Below are positions 36,162 to 45,728 of a stretch of 64,000 bases of DNA, one piece after another. Source of the DNA: CAZTTH01 sp964615975 (GTDB taxonomy: Bacteria > Verrucomicrobiota > Lentisphaeria > JABSQK01 > JAJFLO01); assembly GCA_964615975.1 (NCBI GenBank), contig CAZTTH010000020.1:1-64000 (forward strand). Direction: 5' to 3'. The notes beneath the pieces were generated by a model. It saw only the letters and a program-made list of their open reading frames with translations. It was not told where the DNA came from and did not search any database. Numbering within the stretch: position 1 is the first letter of the stretch; each line of letters opens with the position of its first letter. The position numbers and the translations under genes are program-made.

Positions 36162-37184
36162 ATGATCGCCAAAGAGATTTTAACTGAGGTGATAGCGATT
36201 CTGGAGCGGGAGCAATTGCAGGGGAAAACCCATGTTTACCTGAGCCCGGAAAATTGGGAGTTTCTTAAAGGCCTGTGTCAGTCACCAGCGCCGGAGTCAC
36301 TCCCGGCTAAAGCGACCTACAGGAGAAATATTAAAGGCTTCGGTGGAGCACCGGCGCCGGACAAACGACCACAACCACCTCAAATATCTCCTCCAATTGA
36401 TTTAATAGAAAAATTTCCCGGGAAACAGTCGCTTCTGCAAGAACCCTCTCCCGCACAGTCGGTTTCGACAACGGAGGAAAACGCGGGTCGGATACCCGAG
36501 TCATTACCTTCTTCTCATGAACAACCGACCAAACCTCCCACCCTGGGCTTGTCCGTTGAAATAGTCCGCGCGGCCATCCCGTCTGAAAAACGACTACCTC
36601 CGGTTGTCACCATTCCACAAAATATTTCAACTCAGAATCTTGAGGAATTAAGCCAAACCGTCAGCGAATGTCAGTTATGCTCATTATGCCGGAGTCGCAC
36701 TCAAACAGTTTTTGGCGGGGGTACTATTCACCCTGAGGTGATGTTTATCGGCGATGCTCCCAGCCGGGAAGACGATGGCCATGGACGGCCATTCAGTGAT
36801 AAAGCGGGAGAATTACTCGAAAAGATCGTCGCCGCCATGAAATTAAATATGGATCAGGTTTATCTCGCCAATATCCTTAAATGCACCCCCTCCAGCAGAC
36901 GACCGCCCGACAATGAGGAAGCCCGACAGTGTCTGCCCTATCTCATTCGCCAAATCACTTTGGTCAAGCCCAAAATCATTGTCCTCTTCGGACCCGCGGC
37001 ATTGCTCTATCTGATGGGAAAAGACAACCATGAACAGACTCGCGGTCAATGGCTGAATTTTCATGGCATTCCCTGCATGCCCACGTATCATCCGGCTTAC
37101 CTGCTGCGGGTCGAAGAAGCCAAACGTGCCGTCTGGACGGACATGAAACAAGTGATGGCGCAATTGCAGCAGCTCCACGGCTGA
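36162..37184 (+). CDS. Uracil-DNA glycosylase, family 4 (Fe-S) type
   Basis: A 340-residue DNA repair enzyme. The catalytic domain is the last 190 residues: Fe-S cysteines CQLCSLC (about 170-176) and later CTPSSRR...QC, motif MFIGDAPSREDDGHGRPF, and the C-terminal motif PTYHPAYLLR. Family 4 enzymes usually have GEAPG in motif A; here it is GDAPS. The N-terminal 150 residues are a Pro/Ser-rich low-complexity linker after a short helical start (KEILTEVIAILEREQLQ), unusual length for this family. Such linkers may bind replication proteins, but this is speculation. It precedes ada by 170 bp on the same strand. Confidence 0.9.
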   Translation: MIAKEILTEVIAILEREQLQGKTHVYLSPENWEFLKGLCQSPAPESLPAKATYRRNIKGFGGAPAPDKRPQPPQISPPIDLIEKFPGKQSLLQEPSPAQSVSTTEENAGRIPESLPSSHEQPTKPPTLGLSVEIVRAAIPSEKRLPPVVTIPQNISTQNLEELSQTVSECQLCSLCRSRTQTVFGGGTIHPEVMFIGDAPSREDDGHGRPFSDKAGELLEKIVAAMKLNMDQVYLANILKCTPSSRRPPDNEEARQCLPYLIRQITLVKPKIIVLFGPAALLYLMGKDNHEQTRGQWLNFHGIPCMPTYHPAYLLRVEEAKRAVWTDMKQVMAQLQQLHG

Positions 37185-37354
37185 TCACCGGTGGCATGTG
37201 TCGCCTCGATCATAGTCGGAATTCGCTGCATTCAGGTTTGTCATCCCTGATTTTTCAGCTCTGTGGCTAAACGACAGGAAGGCGCGGGTAAAATTTTGAA
37301 TTTGAAAGCAAGCAGCGGAGTGCAAAAGGGATTTATCCACGTTATACTTGGGGC

Positions 37355-38524
37355 ATGAAGCATATCAAAACAATTTCACAATATCCAGATTCAACAGACA
37401 AAAAGAGTGCGCCGGGACAACATACCTTCACTACCGATGAAGAGCGCTGGCAGGCATTGCTGCAACGGGATCCAGAGGCCGACGGACAGTTCGTCTATTC
37501 GGTGACGACAACCGGTGTGTATTGCCGGCCAACCTGTCCATCGCGACGGGCACGGCGCGGCAATGTTAAATTTCATGACACCTGCGCGGCAGCGGAGCGC
37601 GCCGGATACCGACCGTGCAAACGGTGCCAGCCAACCGCGGTTTCGCTCCCGCAGCGGGATGGCGAAATCGTAGCCAGGATTTGCCGTGTGATCGAATCTT
37701 CCGATCAGATGCCCGAACTTGATACCCTGGCTGAGATCGCGGGACTGAGCCGTTATCATTTCCATCGCATTTTCAAGAAAATTGTGGGCGTTACTCCCCG
37801 GCAGTATGCCATGGCGCACCGCACCCAAAGGTTGCGCTCTGAATTGCGCCAGCGTCCTTCGGTAATTGCGGCCATTTACGAAGCCGGATTTAATTCCAAT
37901 AGTCGCTTCTATGAGCATTCTTCCGAGACCCTGGGGATGACACCACGCGAATATCGGAGTGGCGGCAAAGGGATTACAATTCAGTATGCAATTGCCCCGT
38001 GCCCACTGGGATTGGTAATGGTCGCGGGAACCGCGCGCGGCATTTGCTCCGTGAGTTTCGGCGCCGAACGTTCCGCGCTCGAACAGCAGTTGCGGCAAGA
38101 CTTTCCCGCCGCGACATTGGCGCCGCCTGATCCCGCCTTCACCGCCTGGGTAGAGACGATAGTCAATCATCTCAAGCAGCCATCAGGCATAATTGAACAC
38201 TTGCCGCTCGATATCCGCGGCACGGCATTCCAACAGCGCGTGTGGCAGGCCTTGCGTCAAATCCCGGCCGGCCACACGATGAGCTACGCGGATGTCGCTG
38301 ACCGGATCGGCCAACCCTCCGCGGCGCGAGCGGTGGCCCGCGCGTGCGCCAGCAATCCCGTCGCCGTGATCATCCCCTGTCATCGGGTGCTAAAGAAGGA
38401 TGGCGGCCTGAGCGGCTATCGCTGGGGGCAAGAGCGTAAACAGAGTCTACTTAAACAGGAGGGGGCAGGAAGGGATAAAAGCAAATCCAACTCCGCCTCA
38501 TCCATGATCGCTGAAACGGATTAA
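37355..38524 (+). CDS. ada: Ada: methyl-phosphotriester sensor, AraC regulator and O6-methylguanine-DNA methyltransferase
   Basis: A 389-residue three-domain protein. The N-terminal zinc domain (about 25-95) has VYCRPTCPSR and RPCKRCQP, its Cys accepting methyl groups from DNA phosphotriesters. An AraC helix-turn-helix region follows (about 110-205; LDTLAEIAGLSRYHFHRIFK). The C-terminal methyltransferase (about 215-375) contains the winged-helix GHTMSYADVADRIGQPSAARAV and the active IIPCHRVLKKDGGLSGY. Methylated Ada activates its own and other repair genes. Full length and intact. Likely starts at ATG 37355. Confidence 0.95.
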   Translation: MKHIKTISQYPDSTDKKSAPGQHTFTTDEERWQALLQRDPEADGQFVYSVTTTGVYCRPTCPSRRARRGNVKFHDTCAAAERAGYRPCKRCQPTAVSLPQRDGEIVARICRVIESSDQMPELDTLAEIAGLSRYHFHRIFKKIVGVTPRQYAMAHRTQRLRSELRQRPSVIAAIYEAGFNSNSRFYEHSSETLGMTPREYRSGGKGITIQYAIAPCPLGLVMVAGTARGICSVSFGAERSALEQQLRQDFPAATLAPPDPAFTAWVETIVNHLKQPSGIIEHLPLDIRGTAFQQRVWQALRQIPAGHTMSYADVADRIGQPSAARAVARACASNPVAVIIPCHRVLKKDGGLSGYRWGQERKQSLLKQEGAGRDKSKSNSASSMIAETD

Positions 38525-39200
38525 CCTGGCGAGTATTGACATTGATTTTTCAGTGAGTTGACATTTTAAAGCAAGTTTTTTCATAAATATTGATGGATTT
38601 TCTTGACATGTTTAAATTTTGGTCATAACCTCCTGACTGCCTTGGCGAATTATAATCATTTCACCCAAGCACAATAAATATCCGCAGTGACGATGCCGGA
38701 GCCAACACCGGCTGATGTCACACCTGATCGATCCAATTGATCGCTTTGAAATGAACTTCAACGCCGATCACAAGTGCATGGCGCCATATAGAGCACGTAT
38801 AAAATAAGACGTCTGCCAGCCTTGATTTAACCCTAAAAACATCGCACGCGGATCAGCGCCAGTCATGGCCGCGACTTCGCAAGCCAGCCGATAAGGCTGA
38901 AATAATCAACCCCAAAATATTATCCCACGGTTATGCCGTAGTGCTCCTTGTCATCAGCCAGGAGCATCGATGGTTTATCTGACAATGGCATCATCTCGAT
39001 ACCGAATCTTACATATTCCGATATCGGATTGAGATCATTTTTTGTTGGCGCCGATTGCTGTGTCGGTTCCCATCTCATTGCCGCCTGGGTAAGTTTGACG
39101 AATATACTTCAATGATGTGTCCACATGGCAGGACAATGTTTGCTAGTCGGATTCAGGTTTCGGAGAGAGAAAATGAAAAAATTGAAGGAGAATAACAACT
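38525..39200. other. Long leader region upstream of the ectoine operon
   Basis: A 676-bp gap without a supportable gene. TTGACA near 38604 could be a -35 box. There is a 7-bp hairpin TGCTCCT/AGGAGCA around 38943-38970. A 12-codon ORF (39173-39211) overlaps the ectA start in another frame. No regulator (EctR) is encoded here; the length suggests complex osmotic control, but no specific operator was recognised. Confidence 0.4.
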
Positions 39201-39716
39201 GTGCAAAATAAGCAAACAATTGAACTATCTCACCCGACCGCGCTCGATGGCCATGCGGTGAACCGGTTGGTGGCGGCAAGTCCGCCGCTCGACTCCAATT
39301 CCACTTATTGCAATCTGTTGCAATGCATGCATTTCTCTGACACGTGTGTGTGCGCGAAATTGGACGGGGCAGTGGTCGGCTTTGTTTCCGGTTATCTCAT
39401 TCCTTCCCGGCCCGCCACTTTATTCATCTGGCAGGTTGCCGTTGCTGAATCGGCGCGCGGCCAGGGTCTCGCGACCCGTATGCTTCGCGAGTTGATCGCG
39501 AGTCCGGCGTGCGGCAATGTCAAATATCTGGAAACCACCATTACCGGTTCCAATGAGGCGTCCTGGATTCTCTTCAGAAGATTGACCGCCAGCTTGGGGG
39601 CGGAACTCGAGGTTGCGATCGCATTTGACAGCAAAACCCATTTTCACGGAGACCATGAAACCGAGCAATTATTGCGTATCGGTCCGTTAAGCACTCACAT
39701 CCAAAAGGGAGAATGA
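39201..39716 (+). CDS. ectA: L-2,4-diaminobutyrate acetyltransferase
   Basis: EctA transfers acetyl from acetyl-CoA to diaminobutyrate, second step of ectoine synthesis. The 171-residue GNAT protein shows the acetyl-CoA loop ARGQGLATRML, with the EctA-typical PPLDSNSTYCNLLQC and FSDTCVCAKLDG near the start and LETTITGSNEAS later. A GTG start at 39201 follows GAAGGAG with 10 nt spacing, which gives a normal EctA N-terminus. It overlaps ectB by 4 nt. Confidence 0.95.
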   Translation: MQNKQTIELSHPTALDGHAVNRLVAASPPLDSNSTYCNLLQCMHFSDTCVCAKLDGAVVGFVSGYLIPSRPATLFIWQVAVAESARGQGLATRMLRELIASPACGNVKYLETTITGSNEASWILFRRLTASLGAELEVAIAFDSKTHFHGDHETEQLLRIGPLSTHIQKGE

Positions 39717-41059
39717 TGATGAAGATATTCGAAGAAATTGAGTCTGAAGTACAAAGTTATGCACGGAATTTTCCGCGGGTTTTCAATGAGGCACAAGGTG
39801 AATTTATCTATGACAAGGATGGCAATCAATATTTGGATTTTCTCGCGGGCGCCGGTTCGTTGAATTATGGTCATAATAATCCGGTATTTAAGGAAAAACT
39901 TTTGGCATACATCATTAATGACGGGATTTCACATAGCTTGGATCTGCACACCAGGGCGAAGGGGGAATTTTTACAAACTTTCAAGGAAAAAATCCTCATC
40001 CCACGCGGCTATGATTATATCGTGCAGTTTCCCGGACCGACAGGCACCAATGCGGTGGAAGCGGCGCTCAAGGTTGCCCGCAACTACACCGGACAGGAAA
40101 CCATTATTTCCTTCACCAACGGATTTCATGGTGTAACCCTGGGGGCGCTGGCAATCACCGGGAATGCCCATCACCGCAAGGCCTCAGGGGTGGGGCTGCA
40201 GGGAGTGGTGCGGATGCCTTATGACGGATACCTGGGAGAAGATGTCAATACCATTGCATATTTGGATAAAGTACTTTCGGATTCCAGCAGCGGAATCGAC
40301 AAACCGGCGGCGGCTATTGTCGAAACTGTGCAAGGAGAGGGTGGTGTCAATGTGTGCAGCAATGAATGGCTGAGAAATCTTCAGGAAGTCTGCACAAGTC
40401 ACGGGATCATCCTGATCATTGATGATATCCAGGCGGGCTGCGGCCGCACCGGCAGTTATTTCAGTTTTGAAGAGGCGGGTATTCAACCTGACATCATCAC
40501 CTTATCAAAATCACTGAGCGGTTATGGCCTGCCCTTTTCACTGGTATTGATCCGCCCTGAACTTGACCAATGGAAGCCGGGCGAACACAATGGCACATTC
40601 AGGGGGAACAATATGGCTTTTGTCACTGCCAAGGCCGCCATCGACCACTATTGGTCCGACGCAACATTTGCTCATGAAATACAGCGCAAAGGAGACTATA
40701 TCGCCAAGCGCCTCCAGGAGATTGTCGCCCGTTATGGAGAGGGAAATTTTAATACCCGCGGCCGGGGCATGTTCCAGGGGTTGAACTGTGTCAACGGAAA
40801 AATTGCCAGTGATATCGCCCGGATTGCGTTCAGGGAGGGACTGATTATTGAAACCAGCGGCGCTGAAGATCAGGTGATCAAACTGCTGTGCCCGTTAACG
40901 ATCAGCGATGACAATCTTACCCGGGGAATCAATATCATTGAACGGTCGGTCAGAGAGGTTTGTAGCAGTGTGGATGAATTCCCCGCTGAATCGGATTATT
41001 TCGACGATGTTGTCCTGGCAAATAAGCCTAAAATGGAGGAGGATATGCCATGTTGGTAA
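39713..41059 (+). CDS. ectB: Diaminobutyrate-2-oxoglutarate transaminase
   Basis: EctB makes L-2,4-diaminobutyrate from aspartate semialdehyde with glutamate as amino donor. The 448-residue class III aminotransferase has IIDDIQAGCGRTG (PLP-ring Asp region), the PLP Lys in TLSKSLSGYGLP, and PGPTGTNAVEAALK. Three consecutive ATGs at 39713-39721 make the exact start ambiguous. The last 10 nt overlap ectC. Length agrees with the family (about 420-450). Confidence 0.95.
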   Translation: MMMKIFEEIESEVQSYARNFPRVFNEAQGEFIYDKDGNQYLDFLAGAGSLNYGHNNPVFKEKLLAYIINDGISHSLDLHTRAKGEFLQTFKEKILIPRGYDYIVQFPGPTGTNAVEAALKVARNYTGQETIISFTNGFHGVTLGALAITGNAHHRKASGVGLQGVVRMPYDGYLGEDVNTIAYLDKVLSDSSSGIDKPAAAIVETVQGEGGVNVCSNEWLRNLQEVCTSHGIILIIDDIQAGCGRTGSYFSFEEAGIQPDIITLSKSLSGYGLPFSLVLIRPELDQWKPGEHNGTFRGNNMAFVTAKAAIDHYWSDATFAHEIQRKGDYIAKRLQEIVARYGEGNFNTRGRGMFQGLNCVNGKIASDIARIAFREGLIIETSGAEDQVIKLLCPLTISDDNLTRGINIIERSVREVCSSVDEFPAESDYFDDVVLANKPKMEEDMPCW

Positions 41060-41454
41060 GGAACTTGCAACAAGCAAAACAGACAGAGCGGAGAATCATT
41101 TCTCCGGATGGCAACTGGGAAAGTACCCGGCTTCTACTCAAGGAAGACAACATGGGATTTTCATTTCATATCACAACCATATACCAAGGCGCGGATTTTT
41201 ATATTCACTACAAAAATCACCTGGAATCAGTGTACTGCATTTCAGGAGAAGGTGAAGTCGAATCCCTGGAAGATGGCAGGAGATATCCACTCATTCAGGG
41301 AACCATTTACATTCTTGATAAACACGACCGGCATATTCTCCGCGCCTTTTCGGAGATGACCATGGCATGTGTTTTCAATCCTCCGCTGCATGGAAAGGAA
41401 GTGCATAACGCCGAAGGCGCTTACGATTTAACCTGCGAAACCATAAACATTTAA
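41050..41454 (+). CDS. ectC: L-ectoine synthase
   Basis: EctC closes the ectoine ring from N-gamma-acetyl-diaminobutyrate. The 134-residue cupin carries NWESTRLLLKEDNMGFSFH, YKNHLESVYCISGEGEVE and LDKHDRHILRA, the metal and substrate residues of the family, then CVFNPPLHGKEVH. Intact and of normal length. It starts within the end of ectB, preceded by GGAGGA. Confidence 0.96.
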   Translation: MLVRNLQQAKQTERRIISPDGNWESTRLLLKEDNMGFSFHITTIYQGADFYIHYKNHLESVYCISGEGEVESLEDGRRYPLIQGTIYILDKHDRHILRAFSEMTMACVFNPPLHGKEVHNAEGAYDLTCETINI

Positions 41455-41472
41455 TTGATAAGGAGTAAAAGC

Positions 41473-42393
41473 ATGAGTATGAGTGTCGATATCTATCCAT
41501 CACGCCGCGGCCGCAAGGCTGAATTGGTGCCACGGCAGGATCCTGTGTTACATGGCAGTGATTGGGAGCAATGCCCGATTGATAATGTTCTGATGCGAAA
41601 ATTTGCCGAGCAGGGTTTTGTCATTCTCGAAAACCTGTTTAGAAAAGAGGAAATAGAGTCATTTCAGGGAGAATTGGAACGATTGCGTATTGACGATCAG
41701 GTTAAAGCTTCCGAGATGGCTATTACTGAACCGGTAAGTGGCGATGTTCGGTCGATATTCAAAATCCATGAACTCAGTCCGGTGTTTGGCCGTCTCGCCG
41801 CGGATGAACGTCTGGCAAAGTTGGCGGCGTATTTGTTGAATGACAGTGTTTACATCCACCAATCCCGCGTCAATTATAAACCCGGGTTTCGCGGCAAGGA
41901 GTTTTACTGGCATTCGGATTTTGAAACCTGGCACGTTGAAGACGGCATGCCCAGAATGCGCGCGCTCAGCATCTCGATTACGCTATCCGAAAATTTTACC
42001 TTTAACGGATCGTTGATGTTGATTCCCGGCTCCCATAAAGTCTATGCCGTGTGTGAAGGCGAGACCCCGGCTGAAAATTTCAAAACCTCGCTGAAAAAGC
42101 AGGAATATGGCGTTCCCAGCGATGACTGTTTGCGTCAGATGGTGGATCAGGGGGGCATCGTCACGGCAACCGGCAAACCGGGCAGTATCATTGTCTTCGA
42201 TTGCAATACCATGCATGGATCAAATGGAAATATCACCCCATATTCCCGTTCCAATGTCTTTTTTGTCTACAATGCCGTTTCCAACCGGGTGGTTAAACCC
42301 TTCTGTGATCAGCTTCCTCGTCCTGAATATATCTGCAGCCGACAAACCATTGAACCAGTTTGGCCGGCGCCGGTCCAATCCTGCGCGTCATGA
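41473..42393 (+). CDS. ectD: Ectoine 5-hydroxylase
   Basis: EctD is an Fe(II)/2-oxoglutarate dioxygenase converting ectoine to 5-hydroxyectoine. Its signature FYWHSDFETWHVEDGMP (about residues 144-160) supplies the first His and the Asp of the iron triad; NTMHGSNGN provides the second His. Length about 306. AAGGAG at 41460-41465 supports ATG 41473 rather than a TTG at 41455. It lies 18 nt after ectC, so hydroxyectoine is made under the same control. Confidence 0.95.
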   Translation: MSMSVDIYPSRRGRKAELVPRQDPVLHGSDWEQCPIDNVLMRKFAEQGFVILENLFRKEEIESFQGELERLRIDDQVKASEMAITEPVSGDVRSIFKIHELSPVFGRLAADERLAKLAAYLLNDSVYIHQSRVNYKPGFRGKEFYWHSDFETWHVEDGMPRMRALSISITLSENFTFNGSLMLIPGSHKVYAVCEGETPAENFKTSLKKQEYGVPSDDCLRQMVDQGGIVTATGKPGSIIVFDCNTMHGSNGNITPYSRSNVFFVYNAVSNRVVKPFCDQLPRPEYICSRQTIEPVWPAPVQSCAS

Positions 42394-42412
42394 GTGACCA
42401 GGCCGAGGGCAA

Positions 42413-43822
42413 ATGATCCTTAGCTTTATATTTTTTCTCGGTGTATTTGTCTTGATTGGACTGAGTTCAGTCTTCAGTAGCCGGGGAACCAAAAAAGACT
42501 ATTATCTGGCCAGCGCTTCGGTAACCCCCGCATGCGCGGGTTTGTCCGCGGTCGCGACCAATAACAGCGGCTACATGTTTATTGGAGTGATTGGTTATAC
42601 CTACGCCACCGGACTGGCTTCGATATGGCTGATGATCGGCTGGATTGCCGGAGATTTCCTCTCTTCTGTTTTTGTTCATTCCCGCCTGAGGGAGGCGTCT
42701 GAACGAACTGGGGAAATGAGTTACGCCGGGGTATTGAGCAGCTGGAATGGCCAGGAAGAGATTCTCCTCCAAAGAGTGATGGCAGTAATTTCCCTGGTCT
42801 TTTTACTGGCGTATGCGAGTGCGCAGCTGGTTGCCGGCAGCAAGGCTCTACAGGCTCTTTTTGGCTGGCCGGGCTGGGCGGGCGCCTCGATCGGCGCGCT
42901 CCTGGTCCTGCTTTATTGCATGGCAGGAGGGATCCGTGCTTCGATCTGGACAGATGTGGCGCAATCGATTGTCATGATCGTCGCCATGGGGATGTTGCTG
43001 GTGGTCGCAACCCATGCCAGCGGAGGACTGCATAGCGCGATTGTACAGATGAACGAAATTGAAGGATTTTTGCAGTGGTTCCCCAAGGATCTGGCACTGC
43101 CGGGGATCGCTGGCGGCATCCTCTTTGCCGTCAGTTGGGGTTTTGCGGGACTGTCGGTGATCGGACAGCCGCATATCATGGTTCGTTTCATGACCATACG
43201 GGATACAACAGAAATGTGGCAGGCCAGACTTTGGTATTATCTGTGGTTTATCATCTTTTATGCGATGGCGACCGGGGTTGGCATGTTGTCCCGGATATGT
43301 CTTGAGGATCCGGGCGCGTTCGATGCCGAAATGGCATTGCCGACCATGGCGCAACAGCTCTTGCCACCCGTCATGGTGGGTTTGATCCTGGCGGGAATAT
43401 TTGCCGCGACCATGTCAACGGCTGATTCCTTGATCTTGAGCTGCTCCTCGGCATTGACTCATGATTTGCTGCCCCATAAAATCGAAGACACCCGGGTGCT
43501 TAAATTCGGAACCAGTCTGATTGCACTGGCGGCATTGGCATGGGCATTGTTAAACCAACAGAGTGTCTTCAATCTCGTGATCATGGCTTGGTCGGGTCTG
43601 GCAAGTGCGTTTGCACCGCTGCTCATCTATCTATGTTTGGGGGGAAGACCCGCCCGAAACACCATATTGCTGGCGGTAATTACTGGTCTTGGAGTTGCGC
43701 TCCTGTGGCGATATTGGCACTGGGACAACGTCATTTATGAAGGCATGCCCGGTATAATCGCGGGATTGATTGTACTCCATATCCCGAACTTTTTCAGGAA
43801 ATGTCCAGATCCGAAACCTTAA
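42413..43822 (+). CDS. Sodium:solute symporter (SSS family), ectoine-operon linked
   Basis: A 469-residue protein with about 12-13 transmembrane helices of the SLC5/PutP type: YYLASASVTPACAGLSAVAT, GGIRASIWTDVAQSIVMIVA, and GIFAATMSTADSLILSCSSAL, where the last Ser/Thr cluster lines the Na+ site. It begins 19 nt after ectD, so it is part of the operon. PutP-type carriers often take up proline, and this one may import ectoine, proline or a precursor; the substrate is inferred from position. The ectoine importers I know of (BCCT, TRAP types) are absent from the window. Confidence 0.85.
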   Translation: MILSFIFFLGVFVLIGLSSVFSSRGTKKDYYLASASVTPACAGLSAVATNNSGYMFIGVIGYTYATGLASIWLMIGWIAGDFLSSVFVHSRLREASERTGEMSYAGVLSSWNGQEEILLQRVMAVISLVFLLAYASAQLVAGSKALQALFGWPGWAGASIGALLVLLYCMAGGIRASIWTDVAQSIVMIVAMGMLLVVATHASGGLHSAIVQMNEIEGFLQWFPKDLALPGIAGGILFAVSWGFAGLSVIGQPHIMVRFMTIRDTTEMWQARLWYYLWFIIFYAMATGVGMLSRICLEDPGAFDAEMALPTMAQQLLPPVMVGLILAGIFAATMSTADSLILSCSSALTHDLLPHKIEDTRVLKFGTSLIALAALAWALLNQQSVFNLVIMAWSGLASAFAPLLIYLCLGGRPARNTILLAVITGLGVALLWRYWHWDNVIYEGMPGIIAGLIVLHIPNFFRKCPDPKP

Positions 43823-44371
43823 TTATACTAATCGTCATCAGGTGTTCGCGACTTGATTGCTCTGGCATGTCTGCCTTTGGAAGTCCCACTTAGCGTATTC
43901 GCGTCAACTTTAGGATTTGATCAATTGAAAATTAATTAGGTATAATTTTTCCCCTTAGCGGGTTTTCCGCATTCTGGGGATCACACCTTCATCACAAAAG
44001 CTTCTGTCGACTACGTCGAGTCGATGATTTACGCCAAATTAATCTTCATCGTCCTCTCGCCAATCAGGCCTTTATCCTCATCAACTCGGCCGCATTCAAA
44101 ATGGCAAGATTCGCGGTGTTCTCCAAATTGAGAAGCGAGACGACAAAGAAAACCCTGGCACTTCGAACATGGATGTATTCATTATTTTTCCCTGAGAGTA
44201 TTTGCTTCGATGCAGAACCCAATCAACGTGGAATTGGTCTCGAATTACATGGGAATCACAATGACGGCCAGACCGTTTCGTGCCGATTGGTTTCTGCGAT
44301 TCATGAAATTGAAGTCGAGTGACGTTATTTTCTCACTCCAGGCGGTGAGGGCGTATGGTGATTGTCCTCGA
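43823..44371. other. Gene-free region after the ectoine operon
   Basis: A 549-bp gap where the operon converges on a minus-strand gene. No supported ORF, strong hairpin, tRNA or repeat was seen, apart from a weak TCGACT/AGTCGA palindrome near 44010. Confidence 0.45.
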
Positions 44372-45151
44372 TCAGCGGATCGTTTTGAAGAGACCGGGAT
44401 TTTCCTGTGCCACCTGGTCAATATTGTTTTTATTCACCAAAAGATATTGGCGATTGAAGACGATCATCGGATTCAGCTTGGTCGGGTCGTCCAGATCAAG
44501 CTGATAACTGGGTTTGTTTGCAACCAGAGCAGCGACATGGTCGGATTTTACCGCGTGATACAGCTCATAGACAGCGCCAAAGGCAACCACCAGCTTGGGC
44601 CTGATGCTGGTGTCGAGATCCCAGAATTTCATCGCGTCAATGTCATGCGGCAGTCCAATTAATGTCAACACCAGGTTGCATTCAGGATGCAATTTGATCA
44701 TTGCATCGAACCATTCGGCATTGTAGCGGTCCAGCTCATCATCCTCCCCTGATACTGCCGGCAACGGCGGCGCTTCCTGCGCCATAATCGTTAAACGATC
44801 ATTAATGCCGCGGGTCAGCCCATTCTTCATGCGTTCATGCAACTGTTTGCTTGCGGGACTTTGGGAACGGGTGATGAGGAGAAGCTTATGTCCAGGAAAA
44901 TTCGCGCCCAGATAATCTCCAAGATATTCCATGACATATTCGTTGGATTGCAACTCGTTCTCGATGATTAGGTCACGTTCTTTTTGCGGAGTTCGTAACG
45001 CCGAAATTATTTGCCCCACCACCAGGACGATCAGCATTATGCCCAGGATCCCAACCAGTGGCCTTGCCCAAGGCGATTTTTTTCTCCGATACTGGAACAG
45101 TCCAAATATCATCGCGACCAAAATTAACAACGAAACAATATTCATCTTCAA
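44372..45151 (-). CDS. Membrane-anchored protein of unknown function
   Basis: A 259-residue protein with two N-terminal membrane helices (IVSLLILVAMIFGLFQYR and PLVGILGIMLIVLVVGQIIS), then a soluble domain of about 200 residues. That domain alternates strands and helices (HKLLLITRSQSPASKQLHER; CNLVLTLIGLP; PKLVVAFGAVYELYHAV; VAALVANKP), resembling a Rossmann-like or periplasmic-binding fold. No catalytic motif or family recognised. There is a short gap (163 bp) to the next minus-strand gene upstream. Confidence 0.65.
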   Translation of the reverse strand: MKMNIVSLLILVAMIFGLFQYRRKKSPWARPLVGILGIMLIVLVVGQIISALRTPQKERDLIIENELQSNEYVMEYLGDYLGANFPGHKLLLITRSQSPASKQLHERMKNGLTRGINDRLTIMAQEAPPLPAVSGEDDELDRYNAEWFDAMIKLHPECNLVLTLIGLPHDIDAMKFWDLDTSIRPKLVVAFGAVYELYHAVKSDHVAALVANKPSYQLDLDDPTKLNPMIVFNRQYLLVNKNNIDQVAQENPGLFKTIR

Positions 45152-45314
45152 CGATACTCCCGGATGAGTTTAGATTTTGCCTCCTGTGCCTGGAACTGCA
45201 GGGCAGAATAAAACGGATACACAGTGAAGATTATGACCGATTGCGGTATCATCGCTAAGCATGGAATTGGTACCAGTAATGATCAAGGTCGATTGGGGAA
45301 CCTTACAGTTACCG

Positions 45315-45602
45315 TTATTTTGATTTGGAGGTCAAAACAAAGAAAAAGATAAAAAGTGAACCAAACAATTTTACCGTAATCCATAACGGTTCATCGGATG
45401 AAAATGTTTTTTCAATCGCTTCGTCCCCACCGGTCGCAAGAAAGTTGAACATCGAGTCAATAACCCAATTGACCCCGACCCAGAAAATGACCGCCAATAC
45501 TACCGAAGAGATCACAATCAATACGTTGCGACTCGTCCATTCCCCGATTCTCTGAATCGGAGATCGTTCAAAGGCGGGCCCTATTTTACGCCTCATGGCC
45601 AT
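45315..45602 (-). CDS. Small membrane protein
   Basis: A 95-residue protein with two hydrophobic helices (NVLIVISSVVLAVIFWVGVNW and LWITVKLFGSLFIFFFVLTS), a basic N-terminus and a short acidic loop (GGDEAIEKTFSSDEP). No family recognised. Transcribed opposite to the NhaP-like exchanger that starts 127 bp away, so they may share a promoter region. Confidence 0.6.
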   Translation of the reverse strand: MAMRRKIGPAFERSPIQRIGEWTSRNVLIVISSVVLAVIFWVGVNWVIDSMFNFLATGGDEAIEKTFSSDEPLWITVKLFGSLFIFFFVLTSKSK

Positions 45603-45728
45603 AGCGGATTCTCCTGTTTATACGTTTAACCTATTGGATTTATCGAGGTTGTCACTAACTTTATCTATTTCAATATAATAATGGACAGGCCCGGTATATG
45701 CAATTGCCATATCGGGTTTTGAAAATAT

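Noticed and set aside
44210..44662. 150-codon plus-strand frame
   Set aside because: Mostly antisense to the 44372-45151 gene, no ribosome site or family features.
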